From positions 24,665,880 to 24,729,879 of the forward strand of contig NC_059379.1 of NCBI RefSeq assembly GCF_019703515.2: DNA of 64,000 nucleotides. The letters run 5' to 3'. Below, in pieces: positions 33,164-44,375 of this stretch (position 1 is the first letter of the stretch; every line of letters begins with the position of its first letter). A program made the position numbers and the translations under genes. The notes under the pieces are model-generated. The model was not told where the DNA came from and ran no database searches. It was given only the letters and a program-made list of their open reading frames with translations. The DNA comes from Myxocyprinus asiaticus (Eukaryota > Chordata > Actinopteri > Cypriniformes > Catostomidae).

Positions 33164-36100
33164 CTAATGCTAACATGCTATAAGTGGCCATTTTATGCAC
33201 CACTAACCATGTTACTGTTTTTTATGTTGAATTTTGTGACAAGAATCCACGTAAGATCATCTGAAGAAGATCAATGGCAGTATGAAGGTGTTTCACAGCT
33301 GGTACAAAGTCTTTCTGAAAGGTTGCGACTGGCAAAGCTGTTTTGAACCACCGCAACTTATTCAACAACACCTTTTTTGGCCAGAATCTGCACATATCTC
33401 CAATAAAATATCTTTGTTTGTGTTCTGCAGAAGAAAGTAGTATGCGTTTGAGACCACATAAAGGTGAGAAAATGATGAGAGATTATCATTGTGAAATCTC
33501 CTTTCATGTTCCATGGAAGAAAGAAAGTCATACGGGCCATGATGGCGAGTGAATTATGACAGAATTTGGTAACAACTGCATATTTTCTTTCTTTCTTTCC
33601 TTCTTTCTTTTCTTTTTTTTTTCAGTGTAGGCCAACATTGCTTCCATACACTAAGTGCAGTAAATGGGTCTGTAGGTCAGTGTTTTATTTTTAGAAGTCT
33701 TACCAGTTAACACTCCCAGGGTAAGGTAAAGGTATTCCAGACTGGTTGCAAATGAGCTGAGAACTAGTCCTATGGAGGCCAGGAATCCTCCTAGTATTAC
33801 AGCTATGCGACATGACAACCGATTCCCGATCAGGCTTCCAAGTGGAGCTGCAAAATAAAATGTACATAAACATGCATGTTGAGTAAGTCATACGGAACAG
33901 TAATAAAAAAAGAATAATAATAATAACATCAGAGAACAATATCAGTCTAAAAGTAGTAAATTAAAAATAATTAGTACATCTATGATGGACAAGGCTGCTC
34001 TCTCTCTCATTATGTCATGACATCTACATAAATTGCAACTATGTGCTTCCAAAGACCTCCGCTGAACGGCCCCACAAACATATCAGACTCGTGATAAAAA
34101 AAGAACATGTTAGCCAAACATGCTATTGGATGGCTTTAAGTAATAACACCTTTCCTTACATTTGTTTACTAGTCAGCAGGTACAGCCTAAAGATGGCCTT
34201 TCCTTAGCAATGTCATTTTTTACATTGCTTCTTCTAACAGACAGCACTGTGTGTAATGAAAGCAAACAGGCCTGTTGTTTTGGGTCAGGCTTGCGACACT
34301 GGTGTGTCCTCTCAAGATGTTCGCTGTATGTTGCTGACTTCAAGAGAAAGTTTTGAGCCTCCCACAGGCTACAGGTCTTCCTAGTGTCTTATGCAACAGT
34401 ATTGTCTCAGATGGAAAAAACTGATTCTGCTTCTCAAGTAAAACATGTGTGACCAATGTAGAAAACAGAATTCAGCTAGTAGAGATGTATTTAGTGTAAA
34501 AAAGAATCTACATCTTTTTTTCAAGCAAGAGCCAGTGAATTTAGTGACATTAGGTCAAAATTTTAACTCTATAGAGAAAAACGTTTACACTTCAAATTTT
34601 AAAGTCCCCATATACAGGCATATGAGGTATCGTTTGAAAGCTTAGAATCTGACATTTTCAAAGAATACTATCATTTTTGCATTTATGTTACACAAAATAA
34701 CAAAATAATGAAATTTTTGCGTCGCAAATTAGCTCCACCTAGATGTAATGGGATACAAATATTAATATAAATACAAAAGTCTTTCACATGGCACTTAAAT
34801 GGACAAATCATATATCAAATGAAAGCTCTCATTCTCAAAAATGTGAATGTACAGTTTATTCTGTTGCCCCAATACCACAGCTCGACATTTTTTCAAAAGA
34901 AAAAATTCAAACGAATCACAAAATGAAATATGATTTCTGTATGTCATTAAATCACTTTTATGCACAGATCATTGCTGCTGTAAGCCGCAAATAGCTAAAA
35001 ACTTTATATCTGCTTTTAACTTAGCAGTTGTCTAAAAAATGTGCCATTTTTTACTTGTCTGTGAGCTTGCTTGGCTGAATAAACCAATGTTATATCTTAG
35101 ATGTCCAGAGCAAAATATGCCATCCAGCAGGAAAAGCATGCTGAACATAATATTATTTTAGAATGAAAATGCAACATCTGTATTGTGCTCACCATTGTTT
35201 ATGTGAATGCGATTACTTCCTGGTTTCCATGGGACTAGAATCCCTGTCTCAGAGGTTGCTCACGCAACATGCTATCAGTTGTGCTAGAGGGAAAAGTGAT
35301 CGCGTTTGAATCGACAAAAACATCTGATGTGGGATTGTGCTTGTCAGTAGTTCAGCAGAAACAATATGTCGATTTCGTCATCATGTGGTATCATACTATT
35401 GTCTGAAGTCATAAAAGATGGCTTTAGTGTTCAACTGTGATTGCATTTACATGTGCAATGTTAAACATGGTTATTATGCTTAATAGCATGTTGGGTCATG
35501 TAAATGCATTAAAATGTTATCGGGGAAAGCTCATAAACGGTTTAAGCAAAACCTGATTGGCACATCTAGATTTTTGCACACTACCCAAAATTCGCTCACC
35601 TTTACCGGCATTCTGGCTGGATATTCTATGTGCGCATGTCTGAGGCATGTCTGAGGAGCTGATTTCAAAATGCAGTGATTTTTGATAGTTTTCAGTGTTT
35701 TGTGAGAATGCAGTATGATTATTACATACCACAAAGCATGGTTGTGCAGTCCACTAACGAATGAATCCATGCCGTCCCAGAGTAATCTCTTGCAAAGTGC
35801 ATTTGAAATTCAACGAAGAATATGGAGATGCATCTGGAAAAGAGAAGAGACATCACAACTCTGACCAAAGATACACTCAGACAGAATACACAAATTGTAT
35901 GGGTTTTAAGGAACATAGTGTGATAATTCAGAATAACAACATGCTTTAAAGTCCAATGCTGAGGTAGCAGATTTCAAGAGACACTATGCCCGAGTGCCAT
36001 TCACAGGCATTAATAATGTATAGCCGTGCAGATCATGACTGTTTGGATATGAAAGGCTGGGACAGGGCTAATGAGGCACAAGACTGTGCTCTGCACCTGA

Positions 36101-38795
36101 ACAAACACAACTAGATCACCAGGCAGGTCAGCCGGGTCACAGCACTCAGTGTGGGCAACCAGTAACTATCATGTCTTCTCTCATTGGCCACAGACAGACG
36201 TGTCTGGCAGTCAGCCATCAAAGAAGGAGATGTCCTTCAGCCAACCGTTCCACAATCAGTGTGAAAACACTGAATATATTGCTCATGATCGCCCAAGTCT
36301 TCAAAGGGTACAATCTCACTCTAGGTCTTATAACATACAAATACAAAGTTGTTAAGAACTTTTGAAGGGGTTACAGGGTTAGTTTACCCAAACATGAAAA
36401 TCATTTAATCAACCTCCAAAGAGTTGTTCCAAAGAGTTTTGAAGAATGTTGAAGAGGCTCTTTTTTTCCACACAATGAAAGTGAAACTGAGGCAGTCAGC
36501 AAAAATGATCACAAAGGAAATCAACATGCTGCTTCCGAATGTTCATGTACCATGTATCGACCCCATTCTACTGAATTACTGACAATTACTGACAAGTGGC
36601 ATCCCCAATCAGACATTTTTGAATAAATTCCAATGTGTTCATTTTCCATGTCGTGCTTCTGATAGTTCATTGAGCGAGCAATCTCTAAGACATGGGTTCT
36701 GGTCCCATGGAAACCAGGAAGTAACCGCATTCATGTAAACAATGGTACGTGAGATTCAGTGGTTGCATTTTTTATCTAAAATTTATTTTTACTCCACTGA
36801 TGGTTAGGTTTAGGGTTTGGGTTAGGGTGTAGGGTAAATAAAATATGCATTTCTGTTGACAGTATTTTGTCATTTACAACTAAAAATAAATTCTCTTTTG
36901 GTTATACCCTGTGGATATTTCACCTCAACAACACTTCCAGCTACGGCCACTGGGGGCAGTGGTTTCAAATTTTGGTGAGTGGAGACAGATTTTAGCATCA
37001 CAACTTTCGTCCTCCTGTTGCCGAATTCAAAGTATGATCAGTCAGCAGTCAGTACACATCCACACTAATACATTTTAATTTGAAAATGCATTAATTTAGC
37101 TAAGTTTCCACACTAGAACACCGTTTTCCTCCACCTTAAGAAACGCTCTCCATTACCACACACTTTGAAAAACGAAGACGTTAGGAAACTGAAAACGGAT
37201 TAGTATGGATGTGGTCTCACATTTCCTATTGTGTTCCACAGAAGAAAAAAGTCACTGGGGTTTGGAATGATTACAGAATTTCCCATTTAGGGGTTCTATC
37301 CCTTTAAGGAGAGAAAAGAGAATATAAGATAAAGAAGTGGTTAAAAAAAGCACATTTTCCACCCAAATACCACTGGTTGCCCTTTAAGCCCTTTAAGAGG
37401 TTTCATCATCTGTTACTCTTCAGGTTGATTATTACCACTTATCTTTACAAGACTTAAGAAATGGTCAAAAGGGTCCTTGTTTCAGAGGTAAGAGGTCACA
37501 TGACAGAGCTGTTGTGTTATCACCAGTCCGCTCGTCTCCTGTGTCAGTCCACTTGTCTTTTGTATAATACAGCAGCAGCAGCTTTGCAGACCTTTTCCAC
37601 AGGTTCTCATGTTTCACACCTTGCGTGACAGGGAATGTACCCATAAATCTTAATCTCATAATGACATAATTATAGTGCTTTAATTTGTATGAAACCCTGT
37701 CAGTCTGACAAATTCTTCGCCTTGGGCGAGGGTGGACATACTGCTTTGTGGTGAAGCAACCAACCGCCATATGGTAATATCATCTCACAAGATATTAAAT
37801 ACATAATAACATACAGTATAAGAAATTATTATTTAATCTATACTAGATACAAATGTAACTATATCATAATAACAAATGACACTTACAACAACAAATATTT
37901 ATACAACAAACAAACATGTTAACCTCACTGTAAAAAGTGGTGACCTGCAATTTTTACATTAAGGAACTATTTCTACCTGATCTAACCCTTACTGTTAGTT
38001 TAGATGGTGTAACCTTATGTAGTCTGGTTGATTCAGTGTTTTTCCACTTGAATCAAATCAGTTAACTTAAATGTTACCACACCAAAGCACATTTTTTAAA
38101 AAATGCAGTCGACAAAGTAAAAATATTCTTCTCTTTGTTTAAAGAAAAACTTTTTCAATGAGTAGTAATTACTAGACAGTGGTCGTAAAACAACAATGGG
38201 TTATCTGCATCCATGATGGCTTCATGTGTGAAGGTCTATAGGTTGTTTACCAGTGTGTCAAATGTAACCTGACCTGAAAGGCTGTTGCAGAAACACCAGA
38301 TAGCTCTTGTCACTTTGTGAACCAATGACTCATTCTAAGAAATTCTGAATGTGGAATGAACTAAATATAGCATTCTGTTGTACATCATGTACTGTACTTA
38401 TTTAAAAGAGTATGTACTATTTATCAGGTTAAACCCATATGTGGAACAAATCCTAACACTTTAAGGATAGAGTGTATAAGTGATATTATTATTAACAAAA
38501 TATTCTTCAGCTTTTGTCTAGTAACCTGTCAACTACCTAAGGTTTTTCTTCACAGCTTAAAATAAAATCACTAATATATATTAAATAACATCCTATGCAA
38601 TTGTCTTCTTGTTTTATACAGTATATATATACAGGTATATACAGCATGACCTCCAAAAAAAAAAAAAAAAAGGAGCAAAGTTTACCTTGTGACAGCTCGA
38701 GTGCAAACAGTGACCACAAAGCAGCCAGCTACGATCATCCATCCCCACCCACCGTCTGGAGGAAGGACACCTCCTTTCTTCTTTTCCTGAGCCAT
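21018..38795 (-). CDS. slc16a12: slc16a12, monocarboxylate transporter 12, six coding exons
   Basis: The product is a 12-span major facilitator of the MCT family; mammalian SLC16A12 carries creatine across the plasma membrane and is linked to lens and kidney phenotypes. Coding exons on the minus strand are 38795-38686, 35833-35730, 33847-33704, 29432-28838, 21952-21693 and 21250-21018. All junctions are GT/AG and all phases match, giving 481 codons plus TAG. Exon 1 has the family signature [15 protein letters not shown] at residues 12-26, and exon 4 carries [17 protein letters not shown] and GWLTDRR. The start is well set: upstream in frame there is no ATG before a TGA at 38894-38892. Identity rests on close match throughout and on the IFIT-SLC16A12-PANK1 synteny. 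Four of the five introns exceed 1.8 kb, and introns 3 and 4 are swollen by transposons. Nothing suggests loss of function. Confidence 0.95.
21693..21952 (-). CDS. slc16a12: slc16a12 coding exon 5
   Basis: 260 bp, phases 2 and 1. It encodes [15 protein letters not shown] through [14 protein letters not shown] to [11 protein letters not shown] (membrane segments 8-11). Donor GTGAGA follows at 21692. A degraded likely copy of part of it is at 7870-8010. Confidence 0.94.
22461..22590. mobile_element. Left piece of a split MITE (rest at 28119-28605)
   Basis: TCCGGGTTCAATACAAGTTA at 22468 and the text GGCATAATGCTGATTACCAC are mirrored at 28530-28600 (GTATTGAATCCGG, GTTATGCCACAATTG). The MITE is interrupted at about 22590 by the next element. 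Confidence 0.6.
23508..23980. repeat. Direct repeat of about 70 bp, 400 bp apart
   Basis: 23508-23578 and 23908-23978 are nearly identical (GAGAACGCGTTTGTTCTGAA ... ATGAATGCTACTCA). Between them lies the partial MITE starting CAGGGGTGGACTGG. This could be a duplication created with the insertion or a small tandem duplication. Confidence 0.75.
24721..25190 (-). repeat. 3' LTR of the repeat-rich retrotransposon
   Basis: 470 bp. On the plus strand it opens TGTAACACTGTCGCTGGCAA and closes ACATAAAACCATGACA. Its partner is 27095-27583; they differ by scattered substitutions and small indels. Confidence 0.88.
25392..25540 (-). repeat. 24-bp coding tandem repeat in the LTR element
   Basis: On the minus strand it encodes eight-residue units of the type GPDLPLFH / GPGPPLLH, about six units. 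It lies downstream (on the element's strand) of the 33-bp array. Confidence 0.8.
25555..26220 (-). repeat. 33-bp coding tandem repeat array in the LTR element
   Basis: About twenty 33-bp units (plus strand: GTGACATGGCAGGGAGCAGA then CTCAGGCGTGGCT). On the minus strand they read as an 11-residue repeat, [11 protein letters not shown] with variants [11 protein letters not shown] and [11 protein letters not shown]. The frame is open through nearly the whole array. Sub-blocks of identical variants show local unit duplications. Confidence 0.92.
26340..26640 (-). repeat. 39-bp coding tandem repeat in the LTR element
   Basis: About eight units encode a 13-residue motif on the minus strand ([13 protein letters not shown] and relatives). 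It is in the same frame as the 33-bp array, with single stops between blocks. Confidence 0.82.
27095..27583 (-). repeat. 5' LTR of the repeat-rich retrotransposon
   Basis: 489 bp. On the plus strand it opens TGTAATGCTGTCGCTGGCAA and closes ACATAAAACCATGACA. Confidence 0.88.
28119..28605. mobile_element. Right piece of the split MITE
   Basis: Continues the element begun at 22461: CACTTACAATGGAAGTGAAT, then CCTCACTGTAACCC, and the inverted end ATTGAATCCGGAATATTCC near 28580-28600. Confidence 0.55.
28838..29432 (-). CDS. slc16a12: slc16a12 coding exon 4 (largest)
   Basis: 595 bp encoding [15 protein letters not shown] to [10 protein letters not shown]: membrane segments 4-6, the long cytosolic loop between segments 6 and 7 (with [14 protein letters not shown]), and segments 7-8. 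Donor GTATGT at 28837. Confidence 0.95.
29588..29760. mobile_element. Partial TTAA-type MITE (left end)
   Basis: TTAGTTCACCAAAAAATGAA and CATTTACTCACCCTAA, then AGTCACCATTCACTTTCATT: the left half of the family. A right half lies at 33420-33560, beyond the inserted LINE. Confidence 0.5.
29880..32330 (+). mobile_element. LINE with RNase H domain (I/Nimb-like), decayed
   Basis: It lies inside slc16a12 intron 3, on the opposite strand. Plus-strand frames encode an RT region ([73 protein letters not shown] at 30930-30990). Downstream is an RNase H domain ([20 protein letters not shown] near 31830-31890; [15 protein letters not shown] near 32165-32210). An RNase H domain after the RT is a feature of the I superfamily. 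Stops at 30726-30728, 31108-31110, 31595 and 32012 inactivate it; no endonuclease part remains. Confidence 0.8.
32460..32865. mobile_element. hAT-like MITE end
   Basis: The right part reads GTTCACTAAAAATAACCAGT and GAACGATTCGTTCACGAACT followed by GGACATCACTA, a well-known terminal motif of fish hAT MITEs. Related GAATCGATTCGTGATTC text is at 23040-23110. The left end was not clearly found. Confidence 0.45.
33111..33163. repeat. (GATA)n microsatellite
   Basis: About 13 GATA units in slc16a12 intron 3. Confidence 0.95.
33704..33847 (-). CDS. slc16a12: slc16a12 coding exon 3
   Basis: 144 bp, translating as [20 protein letters not shown] through [20 protein letters not shown], so one or two membrane segments. 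Acceptor TTTTGCAG, donor GTAAGA. Confidence 0.95.
33850..35190. other. slc16a12 intron 2, nothing recognised
   Basis: AT-rich sequence with no domain-bearing frame. 34570-35040 looks like an unclassified old repeat, but no ends were identified. Confidence 0.4.
35190..35270. repeat. Inverted repeat, left arm, beside slc16a12 exon 2
   Basis: ATTACTTCCTGGTTTCCATG and AGGTTGCTCACGC pair with the reverse complement at 36667-36753. About 80 bp, roughly 83% alike. Confidence 0.75.
35730..35833 (-). CDS. slc16a12: slc16a12 coding exon 2
   Basis: 104 bp encoding [20 protein letters not shown] then [14 protein letters not shown]. Donor GTATGT, acceptor TTTTCCAG. It lies between the two arms of an imperfect inverted repeat (35190-35270 and 36667-36753). 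Confidence 0.95.
36667..36753. repeat. Inverted repeat, right arm, beside slc16a12 exon 2
   Basis: CATGGAAACCAGGAAGTAAC pairs with the left arm. The arms enclose exon 2 at a total spacing of about 1.4 kb. Confidence 0.75.
36754..38680. other. slc16a12 intron 1, nothing recognised
   Basis: No coding potential. A GGTTAGGGTT-like run at 36805-36835 and MITE-like text at 37060-37310 are present but without clear ends. Confidence 0.35.
38686..38795 (-). CDS. slc16a12: slc16a12 coding exon 1 (start codon)
   Basis: 110 bp of coding sequence, starting MAQEKKKGG and including PPDGGWGW and TRAVTR, donor GTAAAC. The exon probably extends upstream as 5' UTR to an acceptor-like TTTTGCTCAGCAG ending at 38941, which would mean a further non-coding exon upstream. 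Confidence 0.92.
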
Positions 38796-40635
38796 GGAAT
38801 ACGTCCTTCCCACTGCTAATATCTCCCCTCCAAAACTCCAAAAGCCCTGCAGCCAGTCCCAAACACACGTTACACGTCTCTGCCGCCACACTCAATGCTC
38901 ATGGAATTCCTTCTGCAGATGTGAGGCCCAGCCAGTGACTCTGCTGAGCAAAACACACAGCAAAACAACCAGGAATATGTAACAAGCTCAGCTAAAATGA
39001 TTAACAGGCAGGAGGTGTGATGCATTTTTTCTTTAAGAGTCCACAGAAAATGTGACATCATCCAGGTTTGATGTTATAATGTGGACAGTCCATGAAAAAA
39101 GTGAGCCAAGCAAATGACTCACAGTGAAAAGTTCTTTCAAACGATTGCCAGAGAACCTCAAAAAAATATTAACCTATTTTTAAGATTTACACATTTCTAT
39201 TTCATAACAAAATTCCATAAAAATTGTATTGTGTAATGTTTAACCAAATTAAATGTGTAAATAATGCATTTTATAATTTTTTATACATTTTAATTTATTA
39301 AAGATTACTCAATTTGATGGAATTTTGTAACAAAATTGACATGTATAAAAAAAATATATAATAATAATAATAAAAAATATTTTAGTAAAACATTTTCACT
39401 GGATTTCTGTTTCTAAATATCACCCAGTTTTCATATCCTACAGTACACACTGACAATACTGACAATAGTTATTAACAACAATGTTGCTAGACCCTATTTT
39501 GGAGGGCTTCATGAACCCTCGTCTATCATCCCTTAAAAATCTGTGATTCAATTCTGCAGTCATTCCCCTTTATAAATCTATGTTAATGTGATCTCTCTTT
39601 ACATCTGCAGAAAACAGCAGCTGCAGTGAGCTGAGGTTACTTCTAAATCACAATCTATTCAAATCAGTGACACTGGTGTGGCGCTAATAACAATGAAATC
39701 TGGCCATGCGCAATATGCCTGGTACATAATGTACAGGATAAGATGAAGCCAGCTTTTTTCCTCCGTATTATGCAACTGAACTTGTAGTTTATGAGTCTTT
39801 TAGTCTAGATATTGTCTGTGCTGGCACAACTTCTCTGTAGGAACAGTCCCAATTACACATTGCTTTCCTGCAACATGAAAAAAAGACAACAAATCAACAG
39901 ATTTCTTTTCAATTAATATTTAACAATTGTATAATTGTGCCACCAGTTGATTTCAAGGAATGTTTTTTCTCTACAGCCATTTAAAGTATGCCTTGTCAAT
40001 GCGTGGTGTTTCAAATCTGATATTTGACATGCAAGCCCAGTCACATGCAAGGACTTGCAAAGAATTGCTCTGGTGCATTTTAAAGTGCTTCCCTTCAGAA
40101 GTTTAATTTAAAAGAGTTCAAAGACCTCAACCAATAGTCTTGCTGAGTAAGGGCCATAAGAGGACATTTCTGATGTTTGCTTTCAATTATTCAGTTTTCT
40201 TAATTCATTCAATAATTTTACTATTACAGTATATAGTCTATTATTTCATTGAGCATAAGTGCGTATTAAAGAATTTTTGCAATTAACTTGCCTAACAATC
40301 AAATATGTTCCACCCTATACAATGTTAAAAAATTGAACAACAGTTTGACCCCTATGTGGCCGTTCAGACCGAACGCGTTCTTGCGCTACAAAAGCAATGC
40401 AACACCACGACCCGAGACGCGTTTTCAAAAGCTGAAGTTCAAGAACTTGATCAGGCGTCTAAAAAACGCGGCGCTTCTGCGCAAGACGCTGAAAAAACAC
40501 CAAGACGCGGCGTTACGGTCCAAGACGTCCGTCTAGCGCATGTTTACAAAGGGAAAAAATTGTGGGGGGGGGAAGCGAACGGCCCTTAAGGAGACAGTGG
40601 CTTTTAGATGGCAGAAATTGTTCATGATAATAGGC

Positions 40636-40670
<35 letters not shown>

Positions 40671-41300
40671 CTGGTAAAATGTTATGGTGTGTTGTATTTT
40701 CTTTGAATATGAACATGTATTAACCATTGGAACGCGTACGTTCACTTGTTGACGCTCACACCAGATGTTTGGTAAACTTCTGAAAGCGGCAAACTCGTTT
40801 GAAGCACTTACCATTTAATAAATCTACCGCAGACACCGTCCCAACATTCCCCATTCAAGTCTGTTTTCCGATCCTAGAGACACATGAACAGGTCCAGTTC
40901 TGCACATTGAAATAAGTCAGTAGATGCGACATGCTCATGGTCATCATCATCATCGTGCGGATTTCTGCTGGGAACAAGTCTGGAGCTGCGGGAACATCCT
41001 GGCCGCTGTACTTCAAAGTGTTCCAGCGTGCGAGCAGTGAAAGTATCTACCTCTGTCTCCACTCCCCCTGACACGTGAAAAGAATTATGCAAGTAGCCTA
41101 TGCATGGCAGGGTATTGTGAGGATTTCCTTCTCGTTTTCAGTCTGGGCTGTGGTAGGCCACTGCTGGGAGCTGACTCAGCTCTGAAGTTGTGAAAGAACA
41201 ACGCCTCTGTTTACAAACGTGCTTTGCAACTACAATGTCTCTGGGCTTTGTTTGAGAAAATATAGCAAACTTTGGTGTAAAGTTAGATTTTTTTATTGTA
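38796..41300. other. Upstream side of slc16a12: 5' UTR/promoter region and MITE
   Basis: The promoter of slc16a12 must lie here or further right. A CpG-bearing stretch at 40840-41220 is the best candidate for an untranslated first exon or promoter, but no TATA box or splice donor could be fixed. 40359-40590 is a GC-rich MITE (next entry), and an (AAT)n run lies at 40636-40670. The rest is AT-rich. Confidence 0.3.
40359..40590. mobile_element. GC-rich MITE with GGCCGTTC ends
   Basis: Left end GGCCGTTCAGACCGAACGCG, right end GAAGCGAACGGCC. Inside are many CpG-containing AAACGCG and AAGACGC words. A related left end (GGGGCTGTTCAAACTGAACG) is at 23250. Confidence 0.55.
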
Positions 41301-41399
41301 TTTTTTTAAATTAATTTTTATTTTTTATTTTAGGCGATTTGTTGGGTACAAAAGTGAATAACAAAGAGTTTTCTTAACAGGGTGTTTCTACAACTTCAG

Positions 41400-41630
41400 A
41401 CACTTTCATGTCCGATGGGTTGATTTTTATTAAAACTAACAGATTTCAACTTTTTTCTTTTTGTTATATGAAGGTTGCATTAAAACCGTCTTGGATAGGC
41501 TATTTCTTACCATGCCTTCACTATTGATTGATTTTTGGTATATGCCACTTTTAAAACGCCTTTTTATACATTGTTTTATTCTTGTCCCAGACCCAGACTT
41601 TCAATATTAAACTATGAAAAACCATGCACT
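41400..41630. repeat. Unit of a 340-bp tandem repeat (left, separated)
   Basis: TGTTATATGAAGGTTGCATT, then CTTGTCCCAGACCCAGACTT and CAATATTAAACTATGAAAA, recur at 44375-44530 and 44715-44870. A LINE and a Tc1 element lie between this copy and the other two. Confidence 0.7.
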
Positions 41631-41668
<38 letters not shown>

Positions 41669-43765
41669 GTAATATCTATAATGTCTTAGAGTCATCATTG
41701 TGTAGTTTGATAAAATATGATTGTGAATTGTGTTTAAAAATAAGTAATTAAATAATAATTGTATTTATAACCCCAGTGAGCAAGCCGAAGGTGACTGTGG
41801 CAAGGAACACGAAACTCCATAAGATGTTTGTTAATGGAGAAAAATAACCTTGGGAGAAACCAGGCTCACTGTGGGGGCCAGTTCCCCTCTGGCTAAACAA
41901 CATGAATATAATGCCAATATTACTTATGTATAGTGCAAGTCATGGTTTAAAATTATTAAACTAAGTCAGTGTTAAGGGTCAGTGTTTAAACAAAAATTTT
42001 GTAAGAACTGTAAGATTAATGACTAATGTCGTTGAAGTTCATCCTGGATTAACTGCAGAAGTTCACATAGATGCATTATCCTTTGTTAGTTGGCTGATGA
42101 AGGGTTTTGTTGGCAATTAAATGATAGTCTATGTTTTCCATTTCAAGAGTGTAGTCCATCATTAGGCCGAGGTGATGCAGGCAGAGATCAGTTAGGTGCA
42201 TCGCAGCTCAACCTGGCTGGTAATTTCGGTGAGGTCTATCCTAAGTCCAAGGTTCAGGCAAAGGCATATGAAGTATCCCATGTCTTATGGTTGGAGTTGG
42301 CATCAGTTCATCCTCTGAAGTCCATCGTAATAGACTGAAGTGATGTTTGGCTGGCACCGGCTGCTATTAGTCATCATCACACAGCGACATGTAGCAGTGG
42401 AGTCCAACACGAAGCAGGAATGGAGCTGGATCTGGCCGGTTCTGGTGACCTCAGGATAGGAGTCCCGAGGTTGAGACAGGGAAACAAATAAAATAATATT
42501 AGCATAGATGCCACTCAATTTATTGCAGAGTTATAGATCATGATCAATGTTTCTGGTTCCGGCAGACTTAACTAAAGCAGCCTAATTGTGAGTTGATGGA
42601 TAAATTATGTGTATGCCTGGCTAAATAGATGAGTCTTTTGTCTAGACTTAAACTGAGTGAGTGTGTCTGCGTCCTGAACAGTGTTAGGGAGACTATTCCA
42701 TAGTTTAGGTGCCAAATATGAAAAGGATCTACCTCCTTTTGTGGATTTTGATATTCTAGGAACTATTAACAGGCCAGAGTTTTGCAATCGTAATGAACAT
42801 GATGGAATATAGCATGGTAGAAGGTCACTTAAGTACTGTGGAGCTAGACCATTCAAAGTTTTGTACATAGTTGACAGAATTTTAAAATGAATACGAAATT
42901 TAACAGGTAGCCAATGTAATGATGATAAAATGGGGCTAATATGATCATATTTCTTGGTTCTAGTCAGCACTCTGGCTGCTACATTTTGAACCAATTTAAG
43001 TTTATTTATTGATTTTGATGGACATCCTCCCAGTAATGCATTACAATAATCTAATCTTGAGGTCATGAATGCATTAATTAGTTCTTCAGCATCAGCAACA
43101 GAGAGCATGTGTCGTAATTTAGCAATATTTCTTAGGTGGAAGAATGCTGTTCTTCAAACATTGGTAATTTGATTTTCAAAGGACAGATTGGTATCAAATA
43201 TAACACCTAAGTTCTTCGCTGTTGATGATGATGTAACAGTACATCCATCGAGAGTCAAATTATATTTTAGCGGCTTAATTTTTTAGAAGTTTTTGGTCCA
43301 ATAATTAGTACCTCTGTTTTGTCAGAATTGAGTAGAAGGAAATTTATGGCCATCCAATCTTTTATTTTATTGATAACTCTGCTAATTTGGAGAATTGTGA
43401 AATCTCATCAGGTTTTGAAGAAATATTAAGTTGGGTATCATCAGCATTACAGTGGAAACTTATTCCACGATTCCTGATAATATCTCCCAGGGGAAGCATA
43501 TACAAGGAGAAAAGCAAAGGCCCTAAAACTGATCCCTGTGGCACTCTGTACTTTACTTTTGTTTGGTTTGACAATTCCTCATTTACATAGAAAAAGTGGT
43601 AGCGGTCTGCTAAATAGGACCTAAACCATGCTAATGCAACTCCACAAAGGCCAACATAATTCTCCAGCCTATTCAAGAGAATGTTGTGATATATCGTGTC
43701 GAATGCAGCACTAAGATCTAAAAGCACTAGAAGAGAAATGCAGCCAGTCTGGTCCGATTCTACAG
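41669..43765 (-). mobile_element. LINE (L2/CR1-like), copy 2
   Basis: Same family as 3882-7550 and same strand. The minus strand encodes RT blocks: LLVLLDLSAAFDTI near 43730, YRVPQGSVLGPLLFSLYM near 43530, NADDTQL near 43440 (the YxDD box changed to NADD), then SRLDYCNALLGG near 43050 and LAPKLWNSLPNTVQDADTL to FSQAYT near 42610. A frame break separates the RT core from the C-terminal part. 41669-42600 is the 3' untranslated part, matching 3970-4990. An A-run at 41632-41667 marks the 3' end. Confidence 0.85.
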
Positions 43766-44375
43766 AAGAGCTACTGTAGCATAAATTGCTGAAAAACTTA
43801 ATGCTGGCCATGACAGAACACACAGTGCATCGCAGCTTGCTGAGTATGGGGCTGCGTAGACGTGGGCCGGTCAGAGTGCCCATGCTGACCCCTGCCCACC
43901 GCCGAAAGCACCAACAATGGGCACGTGAATGTCAGAACTGGACCATGGAGCAATGGTAGAAGGTGGCCTGATTCATCAGAATCACATTTTCTTTTAGATC
44001 ATGTGGACGGCCCAGCGCGTGTGCGTAGTTTACCTGGGAAAGAGATGGCAACAGGATGCACCATGGGAAGAAGGCAGGCCGGCGGGGAAAAACAATTTGC
44101 AAAAATTGTTCAGGAATATTTTGAGGAACATAACATAGAGTTCAAGGTGTTGACTTGGCTTCCAAATTCCCCAGATCTCAATCCGATTGAGCATCTATGG
44201 GATGTGCTGAACCAACAAGTCCGATCCATGGAGGCCCCACCTCGCAACTTACAGGACTTAAAGGATCTGCTGCTAACGTCTTGGTGCCAGATACCACAGG
44301 ACACCTTCAGAGGTCTTGTGGAGTCCATCCCTCAACGGGCACAAGGGGGGTGGTTTTAAGGTTGTGGCTGATCGG
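43765..44375 (+). mobile_element. Tc1-like transposon with internal deletion
   Basis: The plus strand carries pieces of a Tc1 transposase, ending with the second and third catalytic regions (FKVLTWLPNSPDLNPIEHLW at about 44140-44200, then DVLNQQVRSMEAPPRNL). The part between GRRQAGGEK (44080) and KIVQEYFEEHN is deleted, removing the middle of the catalytic domain. It differs from the two CAGTTGTGCTC-ended Tc1 copies and is inactive. Confidence 0.8.

Noticed and set aside
38870..39061. Open frame upstream of slc16a12 exon 1 as an extra coding exon
   Set aside because: It is in another frame, and the frame of exon 1 has a TGA at 38894-38892 with no ATG before 38795.
40288..40589. Small open frames near 40.3-40.6 kb as a gene
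   Set aside because: They fall inside the GC-rich MITE with GGCCGTTC ends and its boundary.
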